64,000 bases of DNA from CAWCLK01 sp963796225 (GCA_963796225.1 CAWCLK010000014.1:89494-153493); one strand, 5' to 3'; counted from the first letter of the stretch, positions 52,826-62,440 are shown. The notes: generated by a model from the sequence alone, not told the origin. Numbers and translations are program-made.

Positions 52826-54209
52826 GCCCCGGGGGCCGCGCCAGTGCGGCCAGCCGCGCCACCCCCTCGGTGGCGTGCTCCTCGAGCCGCTGCCGGGCCG
52901 CACGCACGTCCGGCCGGGTGGCGTCCTCGTCGGTGAGCCGCGACGGGTTGAGGGCCGACCCGTCGGCCCACGCGGCGATGTCCGGCTCCGCCGTGTAGGA
53001 CGCGGCCGCCACCGCGCCCCGCGCCTGCATGTCCGCCCACTCGGCCTGGGTGGCGCTGTAGAGGTTGGGTGGGCAGAGGCGGTTGCGCTCACGGTCGTCG
53101 TCGCGAGTGGCCTCGACGTAGCCGGCGAGCGCGGCACAGAAGCACGGGAAGCCAGCGCGGATCGTCTGGAGACGCACCCGGTCGGGCGCCCAGATGGGCA
53201 CCGGCGGCGCCGAACCGAGGCCCGACGCTGCGCAGTGGACGACCAGGGCGTCGGCGTCGAGCGGGACGACCCCGTGGTCGAGCACGAGCTCTCGCCGCGA
53301 CACCGACCGGACGTGCCCCAGCCGCACCACCCGCTCGATCGTCCGCAGCAGCACGAGCTCCCAGCGCGCCAGCGTCGGCGTCCGCGCCATCGTGGTCTCG
53401 GCGCGCGGGTCGATCCGGACCAGCACGCCGCGGTCCTCCAGCCCGAGGAACAGCTCGTCCAGGGACGAAGCTCCGGCCGCCGCAGCCATGGTGTCCGCCG
53501 CGAGCCCGGTGATGACCGCCGGGTCCGGCTGGACCACCGCCCGGTCCAGCATCCACGGGTCGCGTGGCCGGACCCACACGATCCGGTCCGGGTCCACCCC
53601 GTGGCCGAGCAGCCACACGATGGCGTCCGTGGCGGTCTTGCCGGAGCCGACGACCACGAACTGGCGGGGCGCGTCGGCCAGGGACGCCAACGCGTTGACC
53701 GGCACCACGCGCGCGTCGTCGTCCACGGCGAACGGGACCGGCATGGTCGCGGGGATCGTCGGTTCGAGGTAGGCCGCGTCGACGACCCGTCGGCGAACCC
53801 GGACCTGCGCCCGCTCCCCGGAGACCCGGGAGGTCACGTGCTCGACGTCGCCGTCGGTGCGGTGCTCGGAGCCACCGAGGAAGGTCACCCGCCCCGAGTC
53901 CTCCAACCGCTGGAGCACCGCCGCGTAGTAGGCCCGGATCTCGTCCGCGCCGGCCCGTTCGTGCAGCCCCGTCTCCGGCCCGGTCGTCTGGGTGGCGCCG
54001 GTGCCCAGCACGGTGGACGCCACGCCGTAGAACTGCGAGGCCTGGTGCAGCCGCACGAACGGGTAGGCGTCCAGCCAGTGCCCCCCGGCGGCGTGGCGCC
54101 GGTCGACCAGCGTCACGTGCACGTCGGCGTGGTCGACCAGGGCGTCGGTGAACGCCATCCCCATCGCCCCGGCGCCGACCACGAGGTAGTCGGTGTCCAT
54201 CATCCGCAT
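52791..54209 (-). CDS. FAD/NAD(P)-binding oxidoreductase
   Basis: A flavoprotein of about 472 residues. The first Rossmann motif TDYLVVGAGAMGMAFTDALV is followed by VTLVDRRHAAGGHWLDAYPF. A second nucleotide-binding motif, RQFVVVGSGKTATDAIVWLL, lies near residue 220. This organisation resembles Baeyer-Villiger or N-hydroxylating monooxygenase-like proteins annotated as NAD(P)/FAD-dependent oxidoreductases, but the BVMO fingerprint is absent. The substrate is unknown. Start codons at 54209, 54203 and 54200 are all possible; no strong ribosome site decides. It is convergent with mobA and divergent from the acyl-CoA oxidase-like gene. Confidence 0.8.
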   Translation of the reverse strand: MRMMDTDYLVVGAGAMGMAFTDALVDHADVHVTLVDRRHAAGGHWLDAYPFVRLHQASQFYGVASTVLGTGATQTTGPETGLHERAGADEIRAYYAAVLQRLEDSGRVTFLGGSEHRTDGDVEHVTSRVSGERAQVRVRRRVVDAAYLEPTIPATMPVPFAVDDDARVVPVNALASLADAPRQFVVVGSGKTATDAIVWLLGHGVDPDRIVWVRPRDPWMLDRAVVQPDPAVITGLAADTMAAAAGASSLDELFLGLEDRGVLVRIDPRAETTMARTPTLARWELVLLRTIERVVRLGHVRSVSRRELVLDHGVVPLDADALVVHCAASGLGSAPPVPIWAPDRVRLQTIRAGFPCFCAALAGYVEATRDDDRERNRLCPPNLYSATQAEWADMQARGAVAAASYTAEPDIAAWADGSALNPSRLTDEDATRPDVRAARQRLEEHATEGVARLAALARPPGLRPTDRPTPRT

Positions 54210-54343
54210 GTTCGCGCACCGTCCCACACACGCTGGAGGGTGACACCCGACCCTCCCCCTCGACGGCGCACCTGTCAACCGACGGTGATCCGTGCAGCGG
54301 GACCCGCCGAACCGATTGGTGCGAGTCGACGATGGGATCGGGG

Positions 54344-56380
54344 ATGGCCCTGCAGCGGGAACCGGAGGCAGTCGAGAGGGTCGTGCCGCCGTACGACCAG
54401 ACGTACCCGGGGGTGGGAGAGGGCGACCAACCCGATCCCGACCTGGCTCGGGGCCTGCGCACGGTGCTCGACGGACCCCTGGGCTGGGCCCGGGACCGCA
54501 TCCGGTACGAGGTGCTGGCCGACCCCGACTTCGCCCCGGCCGTCGGCCTGTCCGACGACGCGTACCGGGACCGCGTGTTCGACCAGCTGCTGGCCCTGGC
54601 CACGAAGGAGCGGGGCACGAACATCGGCTTCCCCGAGGGCGTGGGGGGCGAGAACGACATGGGGGGCTACGTCACCATCTTCGAGACCCTGGGGATGGGC
54701 GACCTGTCGCTGCTGGTGAAGCTCGGCGTCCAGTTCGGGCTGTTCGGCGGCGCCATCCAGCACCTCGGCGGTGACCACCACCGCGAGCAGTACCTCGCCG
54801 ACGTGATCGCCTGCGACCTCGTCGGCTGCTTCGCCATGACCGAGACCGGGCACGGCTCCAACGTCCAGCACCTCGGGACCACCGCGACCTACGACCCGGA
54901 GACCCGGGAGTTCGTGGTCGACACCCCCGACCGGCTCGCCTGGAAGGACTACATCGGCAACGCCGCGCAGCATGCGTCCATGGCCGTCGTGTTCGCCCAG
55001 CTCGTGACCGAGGGCGTCTCCCACGGCGTGCACGCGTTCCTCGTGCCCATCCGCGACGCGACCGCCGGGTCGGCGCTGCCCGGCGTGACGATCCGTGACG
55101 ACGGCCACAAGGCGGGCCTCAACGGCGTGGACAACGGCCGGCTGGCCTTCGACCACGTCCGGATCCCGAAGCGGAACCTGCTGGATCGCTACGCGTCGGT
55201 CGACGACGACGGGACGTACCGCTCCCCCATCGAGAGCGACACCAAGCGCTTCTTCACGACCATCGGCACGCTCATCCAGGGACGGATCAGCGTGGCCGGC
55301 GGGGGCATCAACGCCTCCAAGCGGGCGCTGGCGATCGCGATCCGCTACGCCCTGCAGCGCCGGCAGTTCGGGGCCGACGACGACGGGCCCGAGTGGCTGC
55401 TCATGGACTACCGCGCGCACCAGCGCCGGCTGCTGCCCCGGCTGGCCCGCACCTACGCCCTGCAGTTCCTCCAGACCGAGAACGTCGCCGAGCTCCACCG
55501 CATCTTCAGCGAGGAGGGCGGCGACGTCGACGACGAGGCGCGACGTGTCCTCGAGACCCGGGCCGCCGGGACCAAGGCGGTCGCGACCTGGCACGCCACC
55601 GACACGATCCAGACCTGCCGCGAGGCCTGTGGCGGGGCGGGCTACCTCGGCGAGAACCTGCTGCCCCAGCTCAAGGCCGACACCGACGTGTTCACCACGT
55701 TCGAGGGGGACAACACCGTCCTGCTGCAGCTGGTCGCCAAGACGCTGCTGACCCGGTACCAGGACGAGGTCATGGACATGAGCCCCGTGGGCCAGGCGCG
55801 GTTCGCCGCCGACCTGGTGCGCGACATGGTGGTGGAGCGCACCTCCGCCAAGCGCATGGTCCAACGGCTGGTGGACAACCTGCCGGGACGCGAGGAGGAC
55901 CAGGAGCTGCGCGACCGGGCCACGTTGGTGGCCCTGCTGCAGCACCGCGAGGAGCACCTCATGGACACGGTCGCGCGACGCGTCGTCGCGGGCATCCAGC
56001 TCGAGGACAAGGATCCGTTCGTCGCGTTCGCCGACTGCCAGGACCATGTGCTCGAGGCCGCCGAGGCCCACGTGGACCGGCTCGCCATGGACGCGTTCGT
56101 CGCGGCCGTCGAGGAGGTCGAGGCCGGTCCGGTCCGCGACGTGCTGGACCGGCTGGTGGCCCTGCACGGCCTCGCGATGGTCGAGCGGCACCGCGGCTGG
56201 TACCAGGAGCACGGGCAGCTCTCGGCGGGGCGCGCCAAGGCCGTGGTCCGCGAGGTCAACGAGCTGTGCACCGAGCTGCGGCCCCACGCCGCCGCGCTCG
56301 TGGCGGCCTTCGGCGTGCCCGAGGAGCAGCTCACCGCCCCGATCGCCCAGGGCGGGTACCGCGACGACGAGCGCGACTGA
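54344..56380 (+). CDS. acyl-CoA oxidase/dehydrogenase-like flavoprotein
   Basis: A protein of about 678 residues, longer than acyl-CoA dehydrogenases (380-400) and like acyl-CoA oxidases. Core motifs: GCFAMTETGHGSNVQHLGTT, then KDYIGNAAQHASMAVVFAQL, GRISVAGGGINASKRALAIA, ETRAAGTKAVATWHATDTIQ, CREACGGAGYLGENLLPQLK, and TFEGDNTVLLQLVAKTLLTR (holding the catalytic-Glu region). The C-terminal helical domain fits ACOX. It would oxidise acyl-CoA to enoyl-CoA, passing electrons to O2 or ETF. The ATG at 54344 has GGATCGGGG upstream; ATG 54332 is an alternative. adhE follows with a 106-bp gap. Confidence 0.88.
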   Translation: MALQREPEAVERVVPPYDQTYPGVGEGDQPDPDLARGLRTVLDGPLGWARDRIRYEVLADPDFAPAVGLSDDAYRDRVFDQLLALATKERGTNIGFPEGVGGENDMGGYVTIFETLGMGDLSLLVKLGVQFGLFGGAIQHLGGDHHREQYLADVIACDLVGCFAMTETGHGSNVQHLGTTATYDPETREFVVDTPDRLAWKDYIGNAAQHASMAVVFAQLVTEGVSHGVHAFLVPIRDATAGSALPGVTIRDDGHKAGLNGVDNGRLAFDHVRIPKRNLLDRYASVDDDGTYRSPIESDTKRFFTTIGTLIQGRISVAGGGINASKRALAIAIRYALQRRQFGADDDGPEWLLMDYRAHQRRLLPRLARTYALQFLQTENVAELHRIFSEEGGDVDDEARRVLETRAAGTKAVATWHATDTIQTCREACGGAGYLGENLLPQLKADTDVFTTFEGDNTVLLQLVAKTLLTRYQDEVMDMSPVGQARFAADLVRDMVVERTSAKRMVQRLVDNLPGREEDQELRDRATLVALLQHREEHLMDTVARRVVAGIQLEDKDPFVAFADCQDHVLEAAEAHVDRLAMDAFVAAVEEVEAGPVRDVLDRLVALHGLAMVERHRGWYQEHGQLSAGRAKAVVREVNELCTELRPHAAALVAAFGVPEEQLTAPIAQGGYRDDERD

Positions 56381-56395
56381 CGACGGCCAGCCGGG

Positions 56396-56430
56396 GCGAA
56401 GGTCGCGACCTTCGCGGGTCCCTCGGCCCT
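56396..56430 (+). promoter_or_regulatory. DevR/OsdR-like box plus 20-bp palindrome before adhE
   Basis: A perfect 20-bp palindrome (GCGAAGGTCGCGACCTTCGC, 56396-56415) directly abuts a DevR/OsdR-like box CGGGTC-CCTC-GGCCCT (56415-56430). The start codon of adhE is 57 bp downstream of the box. The palindrome may be a second regulator site. Confidence 0.6.
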
Positions 56431-56486
56431 GTCCGGCCCTGCCACGCCGTCGTAGCGTCGAGCGTCGGGGGCGTGAGGAGCCGGCC

Positions 56487-59114
56487 ATGGGCACCCAGTC
56501 ACCATCGCTGCAGGAGTGGCGCGAGCGCGCCGTGGCCGCCACCGGCAGCGCCCAGCGCCTCGACGAGGTCGATGAGGCCATGGCCCGGGCGGCTGCGGCC
56601 GCCACCGCGTTCCGCGCCTTCGACCAGGAGCAGGTCGACCGCATCGTGTGGGCGATGACGGTGGCGGGACTCAAGGCAGCGACCGAGCTCGCCGTGCTGG
56701 CCATCGAGGAGACGCGCTTCGGCGTGCTCGAGGACAAGGTCATCAAGAACTACGTGGCCACCGAGTTCCTCTACGACCACCTGCGCGACAAGAAGACCGT
56801 CGGCGTCGTCGAGCACGACCCGCACGCCGGGATCGACGTGGTGGCCGAACCCGTGGGCGTGGTCCTGGCGGTCACCCCCGTCACGAACCCGACCTCGACC
56901 GTGCTGTTCAAGGCGATCGTCGCCGCGAAGACGCGCAACGCGATCGTCTTCCGGCCGTCGCCCTACGCCACCCGCTGTGCCATGCGGGTCGTCGAGCTGC
57001 TCTCCGCGGCGGGCGAGGCGGCCGGCCTGCCCCCGGGCGCGCTGCAGGTCCTGCCCGACCCCGAGCACGAGGTGTCGCACTACCTGTGGCGCCACCCGCA
57101 GGTCGACCTGACGTGGACGACGGGGGGTCCCGGTGTCGTCCGCGCGGCGAACGAGGCGGGCAAGCCCTCGATCAGCGTGTCCTCGGGCAACGCCCCGTTC
57201 TACGTCCACCGCAGCGCGGACATCGGGATGGCGGTCGTGGACCTGCTGATCTCGAAGACGTTCGACGCGTCGGTGATCTGCCCGGCCGAACAGACCGCGA
57301 TCGTGGACGAGCCGGTGTTCGACGCGTTCGTGGCGGAGCTCGTCCGACTCGGCGGCTGGATCCTGGACGAGGACGAGGCCCGCCGGCTCGCCGGCGTCGC
57401 GTTCGGGCCCGACGGCCGGATGGACCTGTCCGCGGTGGGCCGCCCCGCCCACGAGCTCGCGGCCCGCATCGGCGTGGAGGTCCCGGCCGACACCAAGGTC
57501 CTGGTCGCCCCGTTGCCGTCCGACCTCGACGCGCTCGGCGACGACCCCCTCGTGCGGGAGAAGCTGATGCCCGTCCTCGGACTGGTGCGCTCCCCCGACC
57601 TCGAGCACGGCGTGGCCACGGCCGTGCTCGTCACCGAGCACGGCGGGCTGGGGCACACCTCGGCGATCTACGCCCGCGACGAGGACGCGGTGGACGCCTT
57701 CGCCCGGGCCGTGCGCACCGGGCGGATCCTCGTGAACGCACCGACGGCGGTCGGGGCGCTCGGCGGGGTCTACAACTCCCTGACGCCCACGTTCTCGCTG
57801 GGGTGCGGGACCTGGGGCGGCTCGATGACGACCGACAACGTCAACTACCGGCAGCTGCTGAACCTCAAGACCGTCTCCCACCGCAAGGCGCCGCCGCAGT
57901 GGTTCCGCGTGCCGGCCGACACCTACATCAACGCCGGGGCGCTGGAGAGCCTCGCGGACCTCGAGGCGCGCTCGGCCGTGATCGTCACCGACCCGGACGG
58001 CGCCGCACGGGGCGTGGTCGAGGCCGTGCGGGCCCACCTGCGGGTCCCGTCGGTCCGGGTCTTCGACGAGGTCGAGCCCGAGCCCGGCATCGCGACCGTC
58101 CGGGCCGGGGCCGCCCTGCTCGACCAGCTCGAACCGGAGCTCCTCGTGGCCGTGGGCGGCGGATCCGTGATGGACGCCGCCAAGGTCATGCGCCTGCTGC
58201 ACGAGCACCCGGAGGTCGACCTCGACGAGCTGATGCTGCCGTTCCTCGACCCCCGCAAGCGCGTGGCGCAGTACCCCACCATGGACCACCGGGTCCGGCT
58301 GGTCGCCATCCCCACGACCGCCGGGACGGGGTCGGAGGTCTCGCCGGGCGCCGTCATCACCGTGGGGGATCGCAAGGCCACCCTCGTCGACTACTCGCTG
58401 CTGCCCGACCGGGCGGTGGTCGACCCGGAGCTGACGTTGTCGTTGCCCCCGTCGGTCACGGCCGACAGCGGCGTGGACGCCCTGACCCACGCGCTGGAGG
58501 CGGCCGTGTCGATCTTCGCCTCGCCGTACACGGACGCGTTCTGCGTCCAGTCGGCGCGGCTCATCCTCGACGCACTGCCCCGGGCGGTCGCCGACGGGCG
58601 CGACCTCGAGGCCCGCACGATGATGGCCAACGCCGCGACGCTGGCGGGGCTGGCCTTCTCGAACGCGTTCCTCGGCGTGAACCACGCCCTGGCCCACGCC
58701 ATCGGGGCGCAGTTCCACGTCCCGCACGGTCGCGCCAACGCGATCCTGCTCCCCCACGTGCTCCGCTACAACGCCGCGCTGCCGTCCAAGTTCATGCCCT
58801 CGCCCGGGTACGGCTCCTACGTCGCCCCGCAGAAGTACGCCCAGCTCGGGTACGTCCTGTTCGGCGGGCACACCGAAGCCGAGCGGCGGGAGCGGCTGTT
58901 CCGTGCCGTGGACGAGCTGCTGGCGACGGTGGGCATGCCGCGCACGCTGAAGGAGGCCGGCATCGACGAGGCCGACTTCGAGGCCGCCCTCCCGGCCCTG
59001 GTCTCCGCCGCGGCCGCCGACCCGAGCCTGCGCACCAACCCGCGCATGCCACTGCTCACCGAGCTCGCCGGGCTCCTGCGCGCCGCGTTCCACGGGCAGC
59101 CCGCCGGGCTGTAG
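56487..59114 (+). CDS. adhE: bifunctional acetaldehyde-CoA/alcohol dehydrogenase
   Basis: An 875-residue fusion that reduces acetyl-CoA to acetaldehyde and ethanol with NADH, forming spirosomes in other bacteria. The aldehyde-dehydrogenase half has VGVVLAVTPVTNPTSTVLFK, the catalytic Cys in FDASVICPAEQTAIVDEP, and GGVYNSLTPTFSLGCGTWGG. The iron alcohol-dehydrogenase half has ELLVAVGGGSVMDAAKVMRL, AIPTTAGTGSEVSPGAVITV, and the metal-ligand region DSGVDALTHALEAAVSIFAS with NHALAHAIGAQFHVPHGRAN. The ATG at 56487 follows GTGAGGAG. The DevR/OsdR-like box upstream implies induction at low oxygen, together with nifJ, giving a pyruvate-to-ethanol route. Confidence 0.96.
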   Translation: MGTQSPSLQEWRERAVAATGSAQRLDEVDEAMARAAAAATAFRAFDQEQVDRIVWAMTVAGLKAATELAVLAIEETRFGVLEDKVIKNYVATEFLYDHLRDKKTVGVVEHDPHAGIDVVAEPVGVVLAVTPVTNPTSTVLFKAIVAAKTRNAIVFRPSPYATRCAMRVVELLSAAGEAAGLPPGALQVLPDPEHEVSHYLWRHPQVDLTWTTGGPGVVRAANEAGKPSISVSSGNAPFYVHRSADIGMAVVDLLISKTFDASVICPAEQTAIVDEPVFDAFVAELVRLGGWILDEDEARRLAGVAFGPDGRMDLSAVGRPAHELAARIGVEVPADTKVLVAPLPSDLDALGDDPLVREKLMPVLGLVRSPDLEHGVATAVLVTEHGGLGHTSAIYARDEDAVDAFARAVRTGRILVNAPTAVGALGGVYNSLTPTFSLGCGTWGGSMTTDNVNYRQLLNLKTVSHRKAPPQWFRVPADTYINAGALESLADLEARSAVIVTDPDGAARGVVEAVRAHLRVPSVRVFDEVEPEPGIATVRAGAALLDQLEPELLVAVGGGSVMDAAKVMRLLHEHPEVDLDELMLPFLDPRKRVAQYPTMDHRVRLVAIPTTAGTGSEVSPGAVITVGDRKATLVDYSLLPDRAVVDPELTLSLPPSVTADSGVDALTHALEAAVSIFASPYTDAFCVQSARLILDALPRAVADGRDLEARTMMANAATLAGLAFSNAFLGVNHALAHAIGAQFHVPHGRANAILLPHVLRYNAALPSKFMPSPGYGSYVAPQKYAQLGYVLFGGHTEAERRERLFRAVDELLATVGMPRTLKEAGIDEADFEAALPALVSAAAADPSLRTNPRMPLLTELAGLLRAAFHGQPAGL

Positions 59115-59130
59115 ACCTCCCGTCGCGGGA

Positions 59131-59924
59131 TCAGCTGGACGGCGTGGTCGAGGACGGGCTCGGGGCGGCTGCTCCAGCACCGTGCTGCGGATCTCGGTCA
59201 TGAGGTCGTTGAGGCGCCCCACCGCGTCCTCGATCCGGGTGGCCACGTCCGGGGTGGAGGCCGCGGCGACGGACTGCAGGTCCAGCCCGATGGCGAACAG
59301 GTGCTGGATCACCGTGTCGTGGAGGTCACGCTCGATCCGTTCGCGTTCCTCGACGACCGCCAGGCGACCCAGCTCCTGGCGGGCCTGGTCGAACTCGACG
59401 GCCAGGGCGGCATGGTCGGCGAAGCTGGCGAGTGCCTCGAGGTCGGCGTCGCCGAAGGGCTCCCCGCCGGACCGACGACCCACCAGCAGGGTGGCGAAGG
59501 CCACGCCGCGGGCAACCAGGGGCGCCATCACCACCGGGCCCATGTCGCCGAGCTCCACCACCGGCTGGTAGGCGTGGCCGCTCGTGCGCACGTCGGCGAC
59601 GCGCACCGTCTCCCCCGTGCGCAGCACGTGGCCGGACAGGGACTCCTCGAACGGGAAGATGGCGTGCTGGAGGTCCTGCGCCCGGTGACCGACCGCGACG
59701 CGCAGGCGCAGGGACTGGTCGGCGATCCACGGGACCGCGATCGTGGCGAGGTCGGCCTGCAGGAGGTCGGTCGCGGCACGGGCCACGACCACGAGGAACC
59801 GGTCGGCGTCCTGCTCCGCCAGCAGGGCCGCCACGACCGCGTCGGTGGCCGCCCGCCACCGCTTGCGCAGGCCCTCGTCCTCGAACCACGGCCCCGGGTC
59901 TGCGTGCCCCCACCGCTCGTCCAT
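59131..59924 (-). CDS. GAF-domain sensor with HisKA_3 helix but no ATPase domain (frame shift near end)
   Basis: A protein of about 265 residues. A GAF domain fills residues about 35-185 (LLQADLATIAVPWIADQSLR, FEESLSGHVLRTGETVRVAD, VVMAPLVARGVAFATLLVGR). The phospho-acceptor helix of the NarL-type kinase family follows: EERERIERDLHDTVIQHLFA. Normally an HATPase domain comes next. Here the chain ends within about 35 residues (IEDAVGRLNDLMTEIRSTVL), at 59131 if one base is restored near 59170; without that the frame runs on antisense to adhE and is not credible. The GAF-DHp part resembles DevS/DosS. The ATG at 59924 has AGGAGCGAG upstream. Boxes at 59997-60058 suggest it belongs to the DevR-type regulon. 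Confidence 0.75.
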
Positions 59925-59996
59925 GCCCTCGCTCCTGGCGTCCCGGGCGCCCACGGCGCCCACTGAGGAGCATCGGCCACGCGGTGCCCCACGCGC

Positions 59997-60058
59997 ACGG
60001 CCGAAGGACCCGGCCCGACGAGGGCCTGCGGCACCTCCCGCGAGGGCCGAACGCGCCC
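59997..60058 (-). promoter_or_regulatory. cluster of DevR/OsdR-like boxes before GAF kinase gene
   Basis: One good copy (59997-60012, plus-strand ACGGCC-GAAG-GACCCG) and two weaker copies (60021-60036, AGGGCC-TGCG-GCACCT; 60043-60058, AGGGCC-GAAC-GCGCCC). Their centres are spaced 24 and 22 bp apart. The region separates the GAF-kinase gene from the acyl-CoA dehydrogenase gene on the same strand. Confidence 0.5.
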
Positions 60059-60068
60059 GCTGCGGGGG

Positions 60069-61280
60069 TCACGACGTCCCGGCACGTCCGAGCGTCAGGC
60101 CGGCCTCGGCCAGCAGGGCGCGGGCGACCACGCGCTTGTGGACCTCGTCGGCGCCGTCGTAGATCCGGGCCGCGCGCTCGTGGCTGTACCACAGGGCCAG
60201 CGGGGTGTCGTCGGTCATGCCCAGTCCACCATGGACCTGGATGGCGCGGTCCAGCACCCGTTGGAGGACACCCGCCACGTGGAACTTGATCAGCGAGACG
60301 TCCTCGCGGTACTCGCCACCGCGTTCGATCTTCCAGGCGGCCTGCAGCACCATCAGCCGGGCGGCCTCGATCTCCGCACGGGACTCGGCGATCCACTCCT
60401 GCACGGTCTGCTGCCGGCCGAGCGGCCGCCCGGGCGCCAGCTCCCGCTCCGCCGCGTACCGGCACATCATGTCCAGCGCCCGCTGGCAGATCCCCACCCA
60501 CCGCGTCACGTGGTGGATGCGCCCCGGCCCGAGCCGGCTCTGGGCGAGCAGGAACCCCCCGCCGACCGGCCCGAGCACCGCGTCGTCCGGGACCTCCACG
60601 CTCCGCAGCATCACCTCGCCGTGGCTGGCCCATCCGCTGCCCCGCGACCCCATGATGGACAGGTTGCCCACGCGCTCGAAGCCGGGCGTGTCGGTGGGGA
60701 CCAGGAACATGCTCGCGCGGGCGTAGGTGTCGGCGTCCGGGTCCGTCACCGCCATGACGATGGCGACCGACGCGCCGTCCGCGCCGGTCGCGAACCACTT
60801 GTGGCCCGAGATCGACCATCCACCGTCGCGCCGTTCCGCCCGGGTGCTCATCCACACCGGGTTCGAGCCCGCGTGCTCGGGCTCGGTCATCAGGAAGGTG
60901 CTGCGGACCTCGCCCCGCACCAGGGGCCCCAGCCACCGCTCCTGCTGGTCCGGCGTCCCGAAGCCGTGGAGCAGCTCCATGTTGCCGACGTCGGGCGCCG
61001 CGAAGTTGAAGGCGTAGTGGCCGAGCGGACTGCGTCCCAGCTCCTCCGACAGCTGCGCCTGCTCGAGCAGGCCGAGGCCACCGCCTCCCACCTCCTCGGG
61101 CATGTGGGGGGCGAACAGACCGGTGCTGCGCACGTGCTGGCGCACGCGGACGAGGTCATCCTCGACCGCCTCGAACCCCTCCGCGAGCAGGATCGGCTCG
61201 AGCGGGTCGACCTCCCGTCGCACGACCTCCCGGGCGAGGTCGCGGATCTCCTGCTCACGTGCGCTCGGGGCGAAGTCCAT
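60069..61280 (-). CDS. acyl-CoA dehydrogenase
   Basis: A 403-residue FAD enzyme of normal ACAD size. SSEE-type N-terminal helices (SAREQEIRDLAREVVRREVD) are followed by FLMTEPEHAGSNPVWMSTRA (FAD-binding strand), WSISGHKWFATGADGASVAI, RWVGICQRALDMMCRYAAER, and the C-terminal IQVHGGLGMTDDTPLALWYS. The family's catalytic base is usually near the last segment; here the loop reads ARIYDGADEVHKRVV, with Asp at the typical Glu position of the ACAD10/11-like subfamily. The substrate is unknown. The ATG at 61280 has AAGGA upstream. The aldo/keto reductase gene lies upstream on the same strand. Confidence 0.92.
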   Translation of the reverse strand: MDFAPSAREQEIRDLAREVVRREVDPLEPILLAEGFEAVEDDLVRVRQHVRSTGLFAPHMPEEVGGGGLGLLEQAQLSEELGRSPLGHYAFNFAAPDVGNMELLHGFGTPDQQERWLGPLVRGEVRSTFLMTEPEHAGSNPVWMSTRAERRDGGWSISGHKWFATGADGASVAIVMAVTDPDADTYARASMFLVPTDTPGFERVGNLSIMGSRGSGWASHGEVMLRSVEVPDDAVLGPVGGGFLLAQSRLGPGRIHHVTRWVGICQRALDMMCRYAAERELAPGRPLGRQQTVQEWIAESRAEIEAARLMVLQAAWKIERGGEYREDVSLIKFHVAGVLQRVLDRAIQVHGGLGMTDDTPLALWYSHERAARIYDGADEVHKRVVARALLAEAGLTLGRAGTS

Positions 61281-61414
61281 GGGGCTGCCGTTCCTTCTGG
61301 GACCGCGACGGGGCGTGTCAGATCTCGCGTCGGAGGATCCTGGCTGGGGTTGACCTGCGCCACCGCAGCCCCGGGCCCGCCGCGCCCCGAACAGCGCCAC
61401 CGCCCGCGAGCGGA

Positions 61415-62440
61415 TCAGGGGCCGAGCGGTTCGAGCCGCTCGGCGGTGAGGTCGTCGATCATGCCGTAGGGGTAGTCGGGGGTCGGCGGGGCGCTGACCG
61501 CGTCGAGGCGGTCGAGCTCGTCCACGGTGAGCGACCAGGTCGCGGACCCCAGGTTGTCGGCGAGCTGCTCGCGCGTGCGCGCCCCGAGGATCGTCGCCGT
61601 GACGATGGGCTGCTGGGTGACCCAGTTGAGGGCGACCTGGGCCATCGACACGCCACGGTCGCGGGCGATCGCCTCGACCTCGTCGATGATGCGCCAGGTG
61701 CGCTCGGTGTTGCGCTTGTCGTAGGCCTCGATCCCCCGTTCGGGATCCTCGCCCAGGCGCGTCGCACCGGTCGGTCGCTGGTCACGGGAGTACTTGCCGG
61801 TCAGCCAGCCTCCGCCGAGCGGCGACCACGGCAGCAGCCCGACACCCTCGTCCTCGCACAGGGGCACCAGCTCCCACTCGAGCTCGCGTCCGAGCAGGTT
61901 GTAGTGGGGCTGCAGCGTGACGATCGGGGCGAGGCCGCCGTGGCGGGCCACGAGGATGGCGCGCTGCAGCTGCCAGCCGGTGACGTTGCTCATCCCGACA
62001 TAGCGGACCTTGCCCTCGCGGACGAGGTCGTCGAAGGCCTCGAGGGTCTCCTCGATGGGCGTGAGCGGGTCCCAGGCATGCGCCTGCAGCAGGTCGACGT
62101 GGTCCACCTGCAGGCGTCGCAGGCTGTCCTCGACGCCCTGCATGACGTGCGTGCGCGACAGTCCCACGTCGTTGGGCCGCTCCCCCATCGGCATGCGGAC
62201 CTTGGTGGCCACGACCAGGTCGTCGCGGTTGCCGCGGTCGGCGAGCCACCGACCGACGATCTCCTCGGAGCCCCCGTGGCTGTAGACGTCGGCGGTGTCG
62301 ACGAAGGTCCCGCCTGCCTCGACGTAGTCGTCGAGCATGCCCCGTGAGGTCGCCTCGTCGGCCTCGTCCCCGAAGGTCATGGTGCCGAGGCAGAGCGCGC
62401 TGACCAGCGTGCCGGTCGTGCCGAGGGTGCGCTGTTCCAT
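61415..62440 (-). CDS. aldo/keto reductase
   Basis: A 341-residue NADPH-dependent TIM-barrel oxidoreductase. The fold begins QRTLGTTGTLVSALCLGTMT, with FVDTADVYSHGGSEEIVGRW providing the catalytic Asp and Tyr. DDLVVATKVRMPMGERPNDV holds the Lys and DLLQAHAWDPLTPIEETLEA the His. The cofactor site follows (LPWSPLGGGWLTGKYSRDQR; PIVTATILGARTREQLADNL). The family acts on aldehydes, ketones and quinones; the substrate is unknown. The start at 62440 has GGAGA upstream. It is divergent from the BldD-like regulator gene. Confidence 0.93.
   Translation of the reverse strand: MEQRTLGTTGTLVSALCLGTMTFGDEADEATSRGMLDDYVEAGGTFVDTADVYSHGGSEEIVGRWLADRGNRDDLVVATKVRMPMGERPNDVGLSRTHVMQGVEDSLRRLQVDHVDLLQAHAWDPLTPIEETLEAFDDLVREGKVRYVGMSNVTGWQLQRAILVARHGGLAPIVTLQPHYNLLGRELEWELVPLCEDEGVGLLPWSPLGGGWLTGKYSRDQRPTGATRLGEDPERGIEAYDKRNTERTWRIIDEVEAIARDRGVSMAQVALNWVTQQPIVTATILGARTREQLADNLGSATWSLTVDELDRLDAVSAPPTPDYPYGMIDDLTAERLEPLGP

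Noticed and set aside
56499..59963. A very long open frame antisense to adhE, in frame with the GAF protein
   Set aside because: It is a by-product of high GC; the real adhE reads on the other strand and the sequence beyond residue 265 has no protein-like features.
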